Source: Lentimicrobiaceae bacterium | Lineage (GTDB): Bacteria > Bacteroidota > Bacteroidia > Bacteroidales > F082 | Reading direction: 5' to 3' | DNA length: 64,000 bases | NCBI GenBank assembly: GCA_015061365.1 | Contig: SUWS01000006.1 | Coordinates: 1 to 64,000, forward strand | Shown here: piece after piece, positions 28,276 through 38,269 of the stretch | Layout: every line of letters starts with the position of its first letter | Numbering within the stretch: position 1 is the first letter of the stretch | Position numbers and translations under genes: made by a program | The notes under the pieces: generated by a model | Database searches by the model: none | What the model saw: only the letters and a program-made list of their open reading frames with translations | What the model was told of the DNA's origin: nothing

Positions 28276-28569
28276 CTAAATTATAACTATATCCTTCAAT
28301 ATATCGACACCTGCGATTCTGTTAAGATTTCTTAACAATATAGTTTTAGAATATGTGAGTTCGCAGCGTAAAGAATCAGCGTCAACCTTAACATATAAGA
28401 TGTTTTTAGTTATCCTCAAATCCAATGTATGATTCGAGATGAAATCGCCGACGACAGATCGCCACGACTCAAGTATCTTATTCTCTTCTAATCCGTGCTC
28501 CCTGTTATGCGTTTTATAAAACTCTTTTATAAGTTCCGCTAATGTGTATCCGTCTTCATTCATCGTCAA
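28276..28569 (-). CDS. DUF721 family protein
   Basis: 97 aa immediately downstream of recF; ILESWRSVVGDFISNHT...LYVKVDADSLRCELTYSKTILLRNLN. Confidence 0.85.
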   Translation of the reverse strand: MTMNEDGYTLAELIKEFYKTHNREHGLEENKILESWRSVVGDFISNHTLDLRITKNILYVKVDADSLRCELTYSKTILLRNLNRIAGVDILKDIVII

Positions 28570-29668
28570 TAGTTATTACGCCTTGATTCACCTTAAATAT
28601 CTTATGATTAACAGTAGTATTATCCATGAGCAACTTGATGCGATATTTCTGCGTATCTGTAATGAAGACCTGACCGAAATGGTCGTCACCGACAAGTTTC
28701 ACCAACTGCTCCACCCTATTGTCGTCGAGTTTATCGAAAATGTCGTCTAACAATAATATTGGTTTATGACCTATCTTCCTATAATTGAAATCGAACTGCG
28801 CCAATTTAATAGCGACAACGAACGACTTCTGCTGCCCCTGAGACGCGAACTGTTTCACCGGATGGCCGTCTATAAGCAGTTGAAGATCGTCTTTATGTAT
28901 TCCAACATTGGTATATGAGCTGAACCTGTCATGATACATGCTTTCCGCCAACAATTCAGCGTATGGTTTTTCATTTAATGCTGAAATATAACTTATCGAG
29001 ACCTTTTCTTTTGTTCCAGAAACTATCTCATAATACCTTTGAAAAACAGGCACGAACTCTTCTAAAAATGATCTTCTTTTCTCATTGATGGGAACAGCGT
29101 TTTGTATCAACTGATGATTCCAGATCTCAAGAAGGTTACTATCCCATATTTTATTTTCTAAAAAAAATTTAAGTTGTTTGTTTCTTTGCTGCAACGCCTT
29201 GTTATAATTCAAAAGTGAATTTAGATAGACTGCGTCGAACTGAGAAATCACACCATCAATGAATTTACGTCTCAACTCGCTACCTCCATTTATCAAGTCA
29301 CTGTCGTAAGGTGAGATCATCACCAATGGAATCTTCCCGATATGGTCGGCAAGTCGTTCATATTCTTTCTTGTCGCAACGGAAAGATTTCTTCGAGGCAT
29401 TTTTCTGTACACACGAAATCGTATGCAACTCATCGTTGTCGAAATGAAAATCACCGTGGATAGCAAAAAAATCCTCGCCGTGTTTTATATTTTGTTTATC
29501 TGTCAGAGAAAAATAGCTCTTACAAAAAGCCAAATAATAAATGGAATCCAAGATGTTGGTCTTGCCCGCCGCGTTCAGTCCCACGAAACAATTGATCTTT
29601 TCAGACAAAGACAAATCAGCCGACTGACAATTCTTAAAATTGTTTAACTTAAGTTCCCGAAGATACAT
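28556..29668 (-). CDS. recF: DNA replication/repair protein RecF
   Basis: 370 aa; MYLRELKLNNFKNCQSADLSLSEKINCFVGLNAAGKTNILDSIYYLAFCKSY; FASQGQQKSFVVAIKLAQ; PILLLDDIFDKLD. Confidence 0.97.
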   Translation of the reverse strand: MYLRELKLNNFKNCQSADLSLSEKINCFVGLNAAGKTNILDSIYYLAFCKSYFSLTDKQNIKHGEDFFAIHGDFHFDNDELHTISCVQKNASKKSFRCDKKEYERLADHIGKIPLVMISPYDSDLINGGSELRRKFIDGVISQFDAVYLNSLLNYNKALQQRNKQLKFFLENKIWDSNLLEIWNHQLIQNAVPINEKRRSFLEEFVPVFQRYYEIVSGTKEKVSISYISALNEKPYAELLAESMYHDRFSSYTNVGIHKDDLQLLIDGHPVKQFASQGQQKSFVVAIKLAQFDFNYRKIGHKPILLLDDIFDKLDDNRVEQLVKLVGDDHFGQVFITDTQKYRIKLLMDNTTVNHKIFKVNQGVITIDDE

Positions 29669-29674
29669 TATTAG

Positions 29675-30721
29675 TTAATGTTTTTTGAAACTATTCAAAT
29701 TAGTCGTAATGGTAATGTAATTCGGCGAACCGTGTATATGCATCTCTGAACGGGAATAACTGATCTTGAATTTATACACGTTGATTCCTACACCATACGA
29801 CAGACCTACAGCACCTTTCTTGGTAGGCGACTTCATGGTCTGACGATAACCGTAGTTATAACCGATTCTAAGACTTAGATTTTTTCCGAGATTCAGTTCA
29901 CCTGCGAACACAAAGTGCGAGAACAAATTCTTTGCGAATTTATCCACCTTGCTTTTCTCCACGACCTGACCTGTCATCGGATCATAATTGCCTTCTAAAT
30001 CGAGAGGGTCGTTGTAAGTAAGATCCCACTTTTGCAAATTATCATAAACCACTATTATGGTAAATGGAAGATGTTCCAAGCTCTTCGACGCACCTACTTG
30101 CATTCTGAAAGGCAGTTCGTTTATGACACTCTGATAGTTATTATGAAGTTCTCTTCCTATGTTACGTGCAGCCAATGAAAAAATCCAATCCGACTTTGTT
30201 TTATAAGTGGCTGCCAAATCAACTGCTAATGCAAAAGACGTATTGTCTTCATATTGTATGCCGCCGAATTTGAGGTTCGCACCTATTGATATTCTGTCGT
30301 TCAACTGACGCCCCCATCCTAAATATACTGCATAGTCAGAGACTGAGAACTGATTGTTGTCGATGTTGCCCGACTCATCGGTATAAAAGAAATCTCCGTA
30401 ATTATGATATTGTATCGTTCCGACAAAACTTCCTATTTTCTCAAAAGAATGTCCATATTGAACAGTTCCGAAGTTTATGTCGTTGAAATAATCGACATAC
30501 GACAACGACATGGAATTATTCATTTCAGGATTTATCAAAGAAGGGTTAAATGTAGAAAGTTGAATGTCGGAATCATAAATTGGAAGCATCACACCTCCGA
30601 GCGCAGCGACACGTGCCGAATTGGTAGCATTAAGAAAGGTATATGTACCATCTTTTTGTTGTGCAGAAAGATTTAACAACATCATCAACAGCAGAAACAA
30701 TACATATATCCTTTTTTTCAT
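29675..30721 (-). CDS. porQ: Type IX secretion system protein PorQ
   Basis: 348 aa; DGTYTFLNATNSARVAALGG N-terminal motif and barrel pattern typical of PorQ. Confidence 0.82.
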   Translation of the reverse strand: MKKRIYVLFLLLMMLLNLSAQQKDGTYTFLNATNSARVAALGGVMLPIYDSDIQLSTFNPSLINPEMNNSMSLSYVDYFNDINFGTVQYGHSFEKIGSFVGTIQYHNYGDFFYTDESGNIDNNQFSVSDYAVYLGWGRQLNDRISIGANLKFGGIQYEDNTSFALAVDLAATYKTKSDWIFSLAARNIGRELHNNYQSVINELPFRMQVGASKSLEHLPFTIIVVYDNLQKWDLTYNDPLDLEGNYDPMTGQVVEKSKVDKFAKNLFSHFVFAGELNLGKNLSLRIGYNYGYRQTMKSPTKKGAVGLSYGVGINVYKFKISYSRSEMHIHGSPNYITITTNLNSFKKH

Positions 30722-30766
30722 AATTATTAATTTTTAATGGGAAACGAAAAAAATCTTAAAATATTA

Positions 30767-31729
30767 TTAAGAATCCAACAAACCGATACCTTTTTTTACA
30801 ACAGCACCTTGATCATTAAGTTTCTTCAATATCCTATCCAAGATTCCATTGACGAAAATCTTGCTTTTAGGAGTACTGAAATATTTAGAGATCTCGATAT
30901 ATTCGTTCATGGTCACCTTGACGGGAATGTATGGGAAACAGCAGAACTCCGTAATTGCTAATTTTAATATGATCATATCCATGATACACACGCGTTCTTT
31001 CTCCCAGTTGGAAGTGTTTTCTCCTACCATCTTACCATATTCGGAATCATGAAGGAGGACTTTCCTGAACAAATTCTTGACAAATTCCTTGTCTTCATTG
31101 ACGGGATCGTTGCCTGTCTTATAAATGGATGGAAGCGATGTGTTTTCGTTGAAGTTAGCCTTCATTTCAGTAAAGAATTTTACCAACATCGAAGACACTA
31201 AATGATAATCGTCGACGAAGAAAATACTCTTTTCTTCATAGAAATCCTGAAGAACTTCCAAGTCGGCGAAATACTCATTAATCATCTTGACGATGAATTT
31301 CTTGTCGTGATCGAAGTTATCAACAGAATCTGACATATATTGTTTATACTCTTCGGTTTCACGCATCTTGTTGTAATATCCTCTTACGATGTCCTGATGA
31401 TCAGCCCAATTGATCTTCAGACGTTCTTCTTCTTTGCGAAGATCTTTATTGTTTTCCAAAGCTACGAGCACTCTGTTTTCTACGTAACGCATATTAGGAT
31501 TAAGATCATCAGCTGTAGGGAAATTCTTATGTTTGTTTTCTTCTATCCTATTCTCAGCGAAACGTTTTGTCTCGACGAGAAACGAGATCTGCCATACGAA
31601 CAGGTCTCTCAGTTTCTCTATGCTGTCGATAAGATGCTTTATTCCGTTTTCCACGAAATCTTCACCCGATTCCTGATAAGCATAAACTGCTTGTAAAACC
31701 TTGACTCTTAAAAATCTTCTGTTTATCAT
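30767..31729 (-). CDS. nusB: Transcription antitermination protein NusB (long Bacteroidetes type)
   Basis: 320 aa; MINRRFLRVKVLQAVYAYQESGED; ILKLAITEFCCFPYIPVKVTMNEYIEISKYFSTPKSKIFVNGILDRI. Confidence 0.93.
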   Translation of the reverse strand: MINRRFLRVKVLQAVYAYQESGEDFVENGIKHLIDSIEKLRDLFVWQISFLVETKRFAENRIEENKHKNFPTADDLNPNMRYVENRVLVALENNKDLRKEEERLKINWADHQDIVRGYYNKMRETEEYKQYMSDSVDNFDHDKKFIVKMINEYFADLEVLQDFYEEKSIFFVDDYHLVSSMLVKFFTEMKANFNENTSLPSIYKTGNDPVNEDKEFVKNLFRKVLLHDSEYGKMVGENTSNWEKERVCIMDMIILKLAITEFCCFPYIPVKVTMNEYIEISKYFSTPKSKIFVNGILDRILKKLNDQGAVVKKGIGLLDS

Positions 31730-31756
31730 ATCTTTATGTTTTAATATATTTACTTA

Positions 31757-33715
31757 TTACGATTTTCTTAACGCCCTGAAAAAGAAATTAATGTCCTTCG
31801 ACAATGAATAATCTCTTGCATACATGAGATTCAGATGTTCTTTCTCTTCCTTGCTCAAGCCTACTCTGCTCATATTGGCAGACGGGTCGAAGATACCTTT
31901 CTTAATCTTTGGTAATCTTCTGTTCGCATCCGAATCTTCGAGTTCGCAATAGCCAATCCAGGAATATTTTCCCGACAAGACCTTGAAACAATTTTTCAGG
32001 AAAGCGAACGGTTTGTTAATGAAGAACACGAGGAAAACCCATAAGATGATTCCGAGAGATGACGACAACAAGTCGAAGAGACGTTTCTTTCTTTTGTTGG
32101 AATTGGTATTGATTGTCTTGATGTCGATGGTATATAAGTCGCCTCTTGTGTTTATCGAGTTGCTACCTATTATCGAGAGCGTGTCTTCAGGAGCGATTTT
32201 ATAATCGAGCGACGATTGCCATTCTTCCATTTTATCGATAATGAGCTGATGTGAAATATCTTTAGAGCAGAAAATTATCTCATTGATCTTATATATCTGT
32301 ATAATCTCAGGTACTTGTTTCAACGTTCCCAAGAAATCATCAGGCAGTTCTTGATTTTCGAAAGGAGAAATCGCACCGATGAAATCCGGTTTTATAGAAG
32401 TGCTTTGCAGCAATTGTTCGACACGATTGGTTTCCTGTTCGCTTCCGATCACAAGGAAACGTTTCTTGGCGTTCTTGCCATATTGGAAATTAGGACGTTT
32501 CAACAGATAGCCTATCCATCGCGTTAATGACATCTCTGCCGAGACCCAAATCATGCCCAAGAGGATAAGCGCCCTTGAGAAACGCAGACTTTCCGGCAAC
32601 AAGGCATACAATATTAATATGAGCAAACTTCCCAAGAAGACTCCCCCTACCGCCGGTGCGACTTTATACGGTTTATCATAACCTCCGGAGAAATACGATG
32701 TCACTAACCATATCAGGAGATATATCGGTAATATTATCGCGAACAACGTGATCGGATAAGTTCCGTCGCCTTCATATACCATAGTGTTTCCCCAGAAATA
32801 ACCGATAAATGCTAGTCCGGCATAACCTAAAATTGTATCTAACAGAGGCTGAACCGCCTTACTGAAGAATTGCGAGAGAAGGGCAAGAAACGCCTTGAAA
32901 TATATGGCGAGGTTGATGAAGAATGAAAAAGTCTTTGCGCCTTTATCGGCGAAGTGTTTTCTGACAAAGATCTCCATCGCCTTATAAAAAACCAGAACAT
33001 AGTTGACGCTTGTCTTCTTTGTACTTTCGCCTTTATAATGAATGATTCTGGTTTTCGGGTAATAGTAATTTTTATATCCTGCGAGTGTTATTCTATATGA
33101 AAGATCGATATCTTCGCCATACATGAAGAATGTCTCATCTAAGAGTCCGCATTTATCGAGGGTTTCGCGGCGCATCAGCATGAAAGCACCTGCGAGAATC
33201 TCCACCTCATTAATCTCGTCATTATCGAGATGTCCGAGATAATAACGTGCGAATCTTTTTGAGTGAGGGAACAGTTTCGTCAAGCCAAACATCTTATAGA
33301 AAGCAGTCGCCGGCGTAGGTAGCCCGCGTTTTGATTCCGGAAGGAAACGTCCTTTGCCGTCGACCATCTTAACACCGAGACCGCCCGCATCAGGATGAGA
33401 ATCCATGAACTCTATAGTCTTCGTGAAAGTGTCGTCTTCAACAACGGTATCAGGATTTAAGAGAAGGACATATTCGCCAGTAGATATCCTGATAGCTTGA
33501 TTGTTAGCGCGGCTGAAACCGACGTTATCTTTGTTGGCAATGACTTTTACTTCAGGGAATTTGTCCGCGAGCATTTTTAAAGAACCGTCAACGGAATTGT
33601 TGTCAACAACAAAAACTTCCGCTTCAATATTAGCAATGGCTTTCCTCACCGAGAAAAGACACTGCTCGAGGAAATGCTCGACATTATAATTTACTATGAC
33701 TATAGATAATTTCAT
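31757..33715 (-). CDS. GT2 glycosyltransferase fused to a WcaJ/sugar-transferase-like membrane region
   Basis: MKLSIVIVNYNVEHFLEQCLFSV start (ORF extends to 33757 but a - strand promoter motif lies at 33732-33739); C-terminus FLVIGSEQETNRVEQLL...KRKKRLFDLLSSSLGIILW...GKYSWIGY. Confidence 0.85.
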   Translation of the reverse strand: MKLSIVIVNYNVEHFLEQCLFSVRKAIANIEAEVFVVDNNSVDGSLKMLADKFPEVKVIANKDNVGFSRANNQAIRISTGEYVLLLNPDTVVEDDTFTKTIEFMDSHPDAGGLGVKMVDGKGRFLPESKRGLPTPATAFYKMFGLTKLFPHSKRFARYYLGHLDNDEINEVEILAGAFMLMRRETLDKCGLLDETFFMYGEDIDLSYRITLAGYKNYYYPKTRIIHYKGESTKKTSVNYVLVFYKAMEIFVRKHFADKGAKTFSFFINLAIYFKAFLALLSQFFSKAVQPLLDTILGYAGLAFIGYFWGNTMVYEGDGTYPITLFAIILPIYLLIWLVTSYFSGGYDKPYKVAPAVGGVFLGSLLILILYALLPESLRFSRALILLGMIWVSAEMSLTRWIGYLLKRPNFQYGKNAKKRFLVIGSEQETNRVEQLLQSTSIKPDFIGAISPFENQELPDDFLGTLKQVPEIIQIYKINEIIFCSKDISHQLIIDKMEEWQSSLDYKIAPEDTLSIIGSNSINTRGDLYTIDIKTINTNSNKRKKRLFDLLSSSLGIILWVFLVFFINKPFAFLKNCFKVLSGKYSWIGYCELEDSDANRRLPKIKKGIFDPSANMSRVGLSKEEKEHLNLMYARDYSLSKDINFFFRALRKS

Positions 33716-33797
33716 GAACCAAATTGAATTGCAAAGGTAATGAATTTTTACACTCAATTATTAACACAAATAGTTTTTTTTATTGCCTATAAAATCT

Positions 33798-33805
33798 TAT
33801 CTTTG
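33798..33805 (+). promoter_or_regulatory. Bacteroidetes -7 promoter motif (TATCTTTG)
   Basis: TAnnTTTG upstream of CDS 33822. Confidence 0.45.
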
Positions 33806-33821
33806 CATAAAAATGAATTAA

Positions 33822-35459
33822 ATGGTAAAAAAGAGAAAGTCGCTTCGTTTCGGACTGATGATTAACAGTTTAAATGTCGAGCAATGGCAGCACGACACCA
33901 TCAGACTTTTGATGGATAACGGAATGAAATTATCTCTTATCATCCAAAAAGCCGACAGCACCTTCCCTTTCTCTATCACAAAAAAAAATAAAAACAAATC
34001 GCACGGGCATTTTCTGTACAGACTATGGAACAGATTTCTCTTCCATCCCCGAAGCAAATTTCCTATAAACATCGATAAGTTAACCGATGGGATCCCGACA
34101 ATTTTCTGTGCGCCACGCGTGATAAGAGGCATCTCTTACTTCAACGAAATGGACATACAGGAGATACGAAACCAAAACCTTGACTTCATACTTCAACTTG
34201 GATTCGACATCGTGGCTGGAGAAGTCATTAATACAACAAAGTATGGTGTATGGAAATTTAATCATGGCGACAGCTTCTGGAGATATATGAGAGGCAAACA
34301 TAGCAACAGCGTGATTCTGCAAAAACTCAGCGGTAAGGAAGAGAAAGAAATTTACTTAAAAGAAATTAAGTTAAGTACAATACTTCATAGCTATAAGGCT
34401 CATTTAGAACAACTGCATTTTGACGGTTCTGTTTTACCTCTGCAAGTATGTAAAGAAATTCTTACTACAGGAGAACTCAAATCAATGACCATCGATTCCA
34501 AGATAAAAGAATCGCATCTACCCAACGATTTCAATATGGTAAGATATTATCTGAAATCTGTGTGGAGAAGAATTGCTTTTCATCTCAACGATTTGTTCCG
34601 ACAGGAAGATTGGAACGTAGGTTATTGCAACAGTCCTATCGAGGATTTCGTCTCTGCAAAAGAGAATGAAGAACTTGAAATACATTGGTTCAAGAAGCCT
34701 CGCAAGAACTGTTACTTTGCGGATCCTTTCATCATCAAAACGGAGAAAGACACATACATCTTTTTCGAGTGGTATTCTTATTCAAAAGGTAAAGCCGATT
34801 TAGCCGTCGCTCGTAAGTCGGAAGATTTTAAACAATATCACATCTTAACTAATTTTAAGGAACATAGGTCTTATCCATACGTCTTCTCGCATGAAGGTAC
34901 GATCTATTGTATGCCAGAGGCTAACCAAACGAATCAGGTATGTCTTTATAGATTCAATGAAGAAAAATTAACCGTTGAAAAGGACTGTGTCTTGTTGGAC
35001 GGATTCCCTATTGTCGACGCCACTTTATATCACCATGAGAACAAATGGTTTATGTTTTTGGTAAATCAGAAGAAGTCGCATTCGCATCTCGAGATATATC
35101 ATTCCGATAATTTGAAAGGACCATATCTTCCTCATCACAACAATCCGGTCATGATAGATTGCAGCAAGGCGCGTCCAGCAGGTAAGATCTTCAGTTGTGA
35201 TGGCAGAATAATCCGTCCATCGCAAAACAGCACCTCGCATTATGGAGAATCGTTGATATTGGAAGAGATTGAAATACTGTCGGAAAAACAGTTTTCTACA
35301 ATTCCTTTCAAAATCATCGAACCTATCGAGAACAGCGATTACGGCAAAGGCATCCACACCATTAACGGAGATGATAAGATAACGGTCTTCGACGGAAAGA
35401 GGTTTGTCTTCACCATATCGGGACTTAAACAACAATTTAAACAAAAGATACGTAAGTAA
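33822..35459 (+). CDS. Formyltransferase-like N-terminus fused to glucosamine inositolphosphorylceramide transferase-like (GIPC) domain
   Basis: 545 aa; DFILQLGFDIVAGEVINTTKYGVWKFNHGD; NCYFADPFIIKTEKDTYIFFEWYSYSKGKADLAVARKSEDF...RSYPYVFSHEGTIYCMPEA. Confidence 0.7.
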   Translation: MVKKRKSLRFGLMINSLNVEQWQHDTIRLLMDNGMKLSLIIQKADSTFPFSITKKNKNKSHGHFLYRLWNRFLFHPRSKFPINIDKLTDGIPTIFCAPRVIRGISYFNEMDIQEIRNQNLDFILQLGFDIVAGEVINTTKYGVWKFNHGDSFWRYMRGKHSNSVILQKLSGKEEKEIYLKEIKLSTILHSYKAHLEQLHFDGSVLPLQVCKEILTTGELKSMTIDSKIKESHLPNDFNMVRYYLKSVWRRIAFHLNDLFRQEDWNVGYCNSPIEDFVSAKENEELEIHWFKKPRKNCYFADPFIIKTEKDTYIFFEWYSYSKGKADLAVARKSEDFKQYHILTNFKEHRSYPYVFSHEGTIYCMPEANQTNQVCLYRFNEEKLTVEKDCVLLDGFPIVDATLYHHENKWFMFLVNQKKSHSHLEIYHSDNLKGPYLPHHNNPVMIDCSKARPAGKIFSCDGRIIRPSQNSTSHYGESLILEEIEILSEKQFSTIPFKIIEPIENSDYGKGIHTINGDDKITVFDGKRFVFTISGLKQQFKQKIRK

Positions 35460-36767
35460 ATGATAAAGAAAATATTTGGAACATTTGGAACACGTCTGCT
35501 AAACGCCATAGTCGGTTTTGTCACGCTATGGTTCGGCACTAATTTCCTCGGCAAGGAAGCCTGGGGAATTGGAGCAACTGTACTTGTTGATGTTTCACTA
35601 CTTCTCATCGCTGTCGAACTATTATCTGGCAGCGGTCTCATCTACTTCACGCCGAGGAAACCATTTTCTGTGATATACAAACTGTCGCATATCTGGATAT
35701 TTACCATCGTAGGAATTATATGTATAATCTTTTACGCTTTATATTCTTTATGTCCGAACATTTATCACGGTTTTGTCCCGGAAGGCTACGGCATACATAT
35801 TATAATTATGGTGTTGCTGTATAGTTTCAACAACTTCAACATGAACGTACTTCTCGGCAAGGAACGTGTCGGCACTCAAAATCTGTTGTTTATCATACAA
35901 TTCATGACACAGATGATCTCGATGATAACATATATCTTCATCTTCGACATCCGTAATGCCGATGCCTTTGTATATTCCCTAATAACGGGTTATGTCATGG
36001 TAAACATATTCGGATTCATATCTATCTTAAGATATTTTAAGAAATCAGACACAAAGTCGGAGAAGGTATCATTGATAAGTACTGCGAAGGAGATGCTTCA
36101 GTTCGGAAGTATGATACAGCTTTCCACCTTAGTCACCATGATCAACAGAAGAATAAGTTATATCGTAATAAAAAACGTCTTCGGTGACGGTGAAGTCGGG
36201 GTCTACACTTCAGGCACACAGGTCTCGGAAGCAACGAAGCTAATAGGTCACAGCATCGCATTAGTCCAGTTTTCCACCATCAGCAATATGGATGACGACA
36301 AGAAGGCCGCCGCCATAACAGTGACGTTCCTAAAACTCGCCTGCGTGTTGACAGCCATATCCATGTTTGCCATCTGCCTGATTCCTAAGTCGGTATTTGC
36401 CTGGATATTCAGCGACGAGTTTGCCGGCATAAAAGATGTCCTGCTGACTTTAAGTCCGGGGATGGTATTCTTGTCAGCTGACATGGTGTTCAGTCATTAT
36501 TTCTCAGGAATCAACAAACCTAAATATAACCTTTACGGCACATTGGTAGGCTTGGCGATTACAATACCTTCCATATCAATACTCATCCCGATGTATGGTA
36601 TCGTCGGAGCTGGAATTTCCGTCTCGCTGACTTATTTCGGGACGATACTTTACCAGTGGATAATCTTCAAAAAAATCAACGGGACAAGAACAAAAGAACT
36701 CATCCCGACGTTAAATGATTTTAAGACTTTGGTAACGAGTGTCAAAGCTCAATTTTTCAAATCATGA
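35460..36767 (+). CDS. Polysaccharide biosynthesis / lipid flippase (MATE/Wzx-like)
   Basis: 435 aa polytopic; GTRLLNAIVGFVTLWFGTNFLGKEAWGIGATVLV. Confidence 0.8.
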   Translation: MIKKIFGTFGTRLLNAIVGFVTLWFGTNFLGKEAWGIGATVLVDVSLLLIAVELLSGSGLIYFTPRKPFSVIYKLSHIWIFTIVGIICIIFYALYSLCPNIYHGFVPEGYGIHIIIMVLLYSFNNFNMNVLLGKERVGTQNLLFIIQFMTQMISMITYIFIFDIRNADAFVYSLITGYVMVNIFGFISILRYFKKSDTKSEKVSLISTAKEMLQFGSMIQLSTLVTMINRRISYIVIKNVFGDGEVGVYTSGTQVSEATKLIGHSIALVQFSTISNMDDDKKAAAITVTFLKLACVLTAISMFAICLIPKSVFAWIFSDEFAGIKDVLLTLSPGMVFLSADMVFSHYFSGINKPKYNLYGTLVGLAITIPSISILIPMYGIVGAGISVSLTYFGTILYQWIIFKKINGTRTKELIPTLNDFKTLVTSVKAQFFKS

Positions 36768-36792
36768 TTATTAACTATTAAAACATAAAATT

Positions 36793-37401
36793 ATGGATTT
36801 CTTAACACAAATTAATTTAGTTGAAATATTAAGTTCATTCATCGTACTCTTCGTCATCATCGACGTAACAGGTTCGATACCTATTTTCTTAAGTCTCAAG
36901 AGCAGCGAGAAAAACATCAAGGCAGGACAGGCGTGTCTGATAGCGTTGCTGATGTTTGTAGGATTCTTCTATGCCGGCGACTGGCTTTTGGATTTATTCA
37001 GCATCGACGTTGCTTCGTTCGCCGTGGCAGGTTCGTTCGTGATCTTCATCTTGGCTTTGGAGATGGTTCTCGGATTCGACATCATCAAATATGACAGTCA
37101 AGGTTCTAACGTATCTATTGTACCTGTAGCCTTTCCTCTTTTGGCCGGACCTGGCGCATTGACAGCTCTCCTCTCCTTGCGCGCCGACTACTCCGTCATC
37201 AACATCATGATAGGATTGGTCCTGAATCTTACGATAGCTTATATCGTGATACGTTTCGTGGGAAAGATCGAGAAATGGTTAGGTAAAGACATCATTTTCA
37301 TATTACGTAAGTTCTTCGGTGTCATCCTGCTGGCATTGGCGGTAAAGCTGTTCGCAAGCAACCTTTCCATCGTGATTGAACAATTGACAATTAACAAATA
37401 A
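36793..37401 (+). CDS. MarC family protein
   Basis: 202 aa; FVIIDVTGSIPIFLSL; VAFPLLAGPGALTALLSL. Confidence 0.92.
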   Translation: MDFLTQINLVEILSSFIVLFVIIDVTGSIPIFLSLKSSEKNIKAGQACLIALLMFVGFFYAGDWLLDLFSIDVASFAVAGSFVIFILALEMVLGFDIIKYDSQGSNVSIVPVAFPLLAGPGALTALLSLRADYSVINIMIGLVLNLTIAYIVIRFVGKIEKWLGKDIIFILRKFFGVILLALAVKLFASNLSIVIEQLTINK

Positions 37402-37403
37402 TT

Positions 37404-37434
37404 ATGAATTATGCATTATGAATTATGAATTATA
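37404..37434 (+). repeat. Heptad array with ATG codons every 7 bp, ending in the ZIP gene start
   Basis: attatga attatgc attatga attatga attatac; ATGs at 37404, 37411, 37418, 37425. Confidence 0.85.
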
Positions 37435-38216
37435 CATTAACAACAATCCTTGGATTTAGCATAATATTTATAATGACGACATTAGGTTCGTCGTTGGTTT
37501 TCTTTTTCAGGAAAGACATTTCAAAAAGTGTCAACTCATTTTTGTTAGGCATTGCTGGAGGCATCATGGTAGCTGCTTCAATATGGTCGTTGATAATGCC
37601 TTCCATCTCAATGTCGGAAGAGACATTCGGCAAATTAGCATGGTTACCTGCAGCAATAAGTATTATCTTAGGCGGAGTCGTTTTAGCATTATTGGACAAG
37701 ATTGTTCCGCATATACACAACGGCACGCATCAGGAAGAAGGTCCTAAGTCGCACTTTTCCAAATCGATGAAATTGTTTTTCGCTGTAACCTTACATAACA
37801 TACCGGAAGGATTAGCTGTTGGCTTCGCTTTTGGAGCTGCCGCCGTCGCCGGTGAAAATGCTGCATTTATCTCAGCGTTAGGACTCGCCATCGGTATAGG
37901 TATCCAGAACTTTCCGGAAGGTGCCGCCATCTCATTACCGATGCGACAAGTGACCGGAAGTCGTGGCAAGGCGTTCCTCTTCGGCATGGGCAGCGGCATC
38001 GTTGAACCTCTGTCGGCTATAGTAGGATTTTTCTTGGCATCGCATCTCATCGTCTTGCAGCCATGGCTTCTCGCCTTCTCCGCCGGAGCGATGTTGTTTG
38101 TCGTTGCTGAAGACCTGATACCGGATGCCAACATAAGCGAGAACCCTCACACAGGAACGTGGGGTTTTATGATAGGATTCATCATAATGATGATTTTAGA
38201 CGTCGCATTAGGATAA
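37425..38216 (+). CDS. ZIP family metal transporter
   Basis: 263 aa; HNIPEGLAVGFAFG; QNFPEGAAISLPMR. Confidence 0.94.
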   Translation: MNYTLTTILGFSIIFIMTTLGSSLVFFFRKDISKSVNSFLLGIAGGIMVAASIWSLIMPSISMSEETFGKLAWLPAAISIILGGVVLALLDKIVPHIHNGTHQEEGPKSHFSKSMKLFFAVTLHNIPEGLAVGFAFGAAAVAGENAAFISALGLAIGIGIQNFPEGAAISLPMRQVTGSRGKAFLFGMGSGIVEPLSAIVGFFLASHLIVLQPWLLAFSAGAMLFVVAEDLIPDANISENPHTGTWGFMIGFIIMMILDVALG

Positions 38217-38222
38217 AATAAG

Positions 38223-38244
38223 AGAGACCTCATTTGAGGTCTCT
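38223..38244. terminator. Bidirectional hairpin terminator between ZIP gene and pepT
   Basis: AGAGACCTCA tt TGAGGTCTCT. Confidence 0.75.
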
Positions 38245-38269
38245 TGTCTTATAAGTACTTCTGAGCGAA

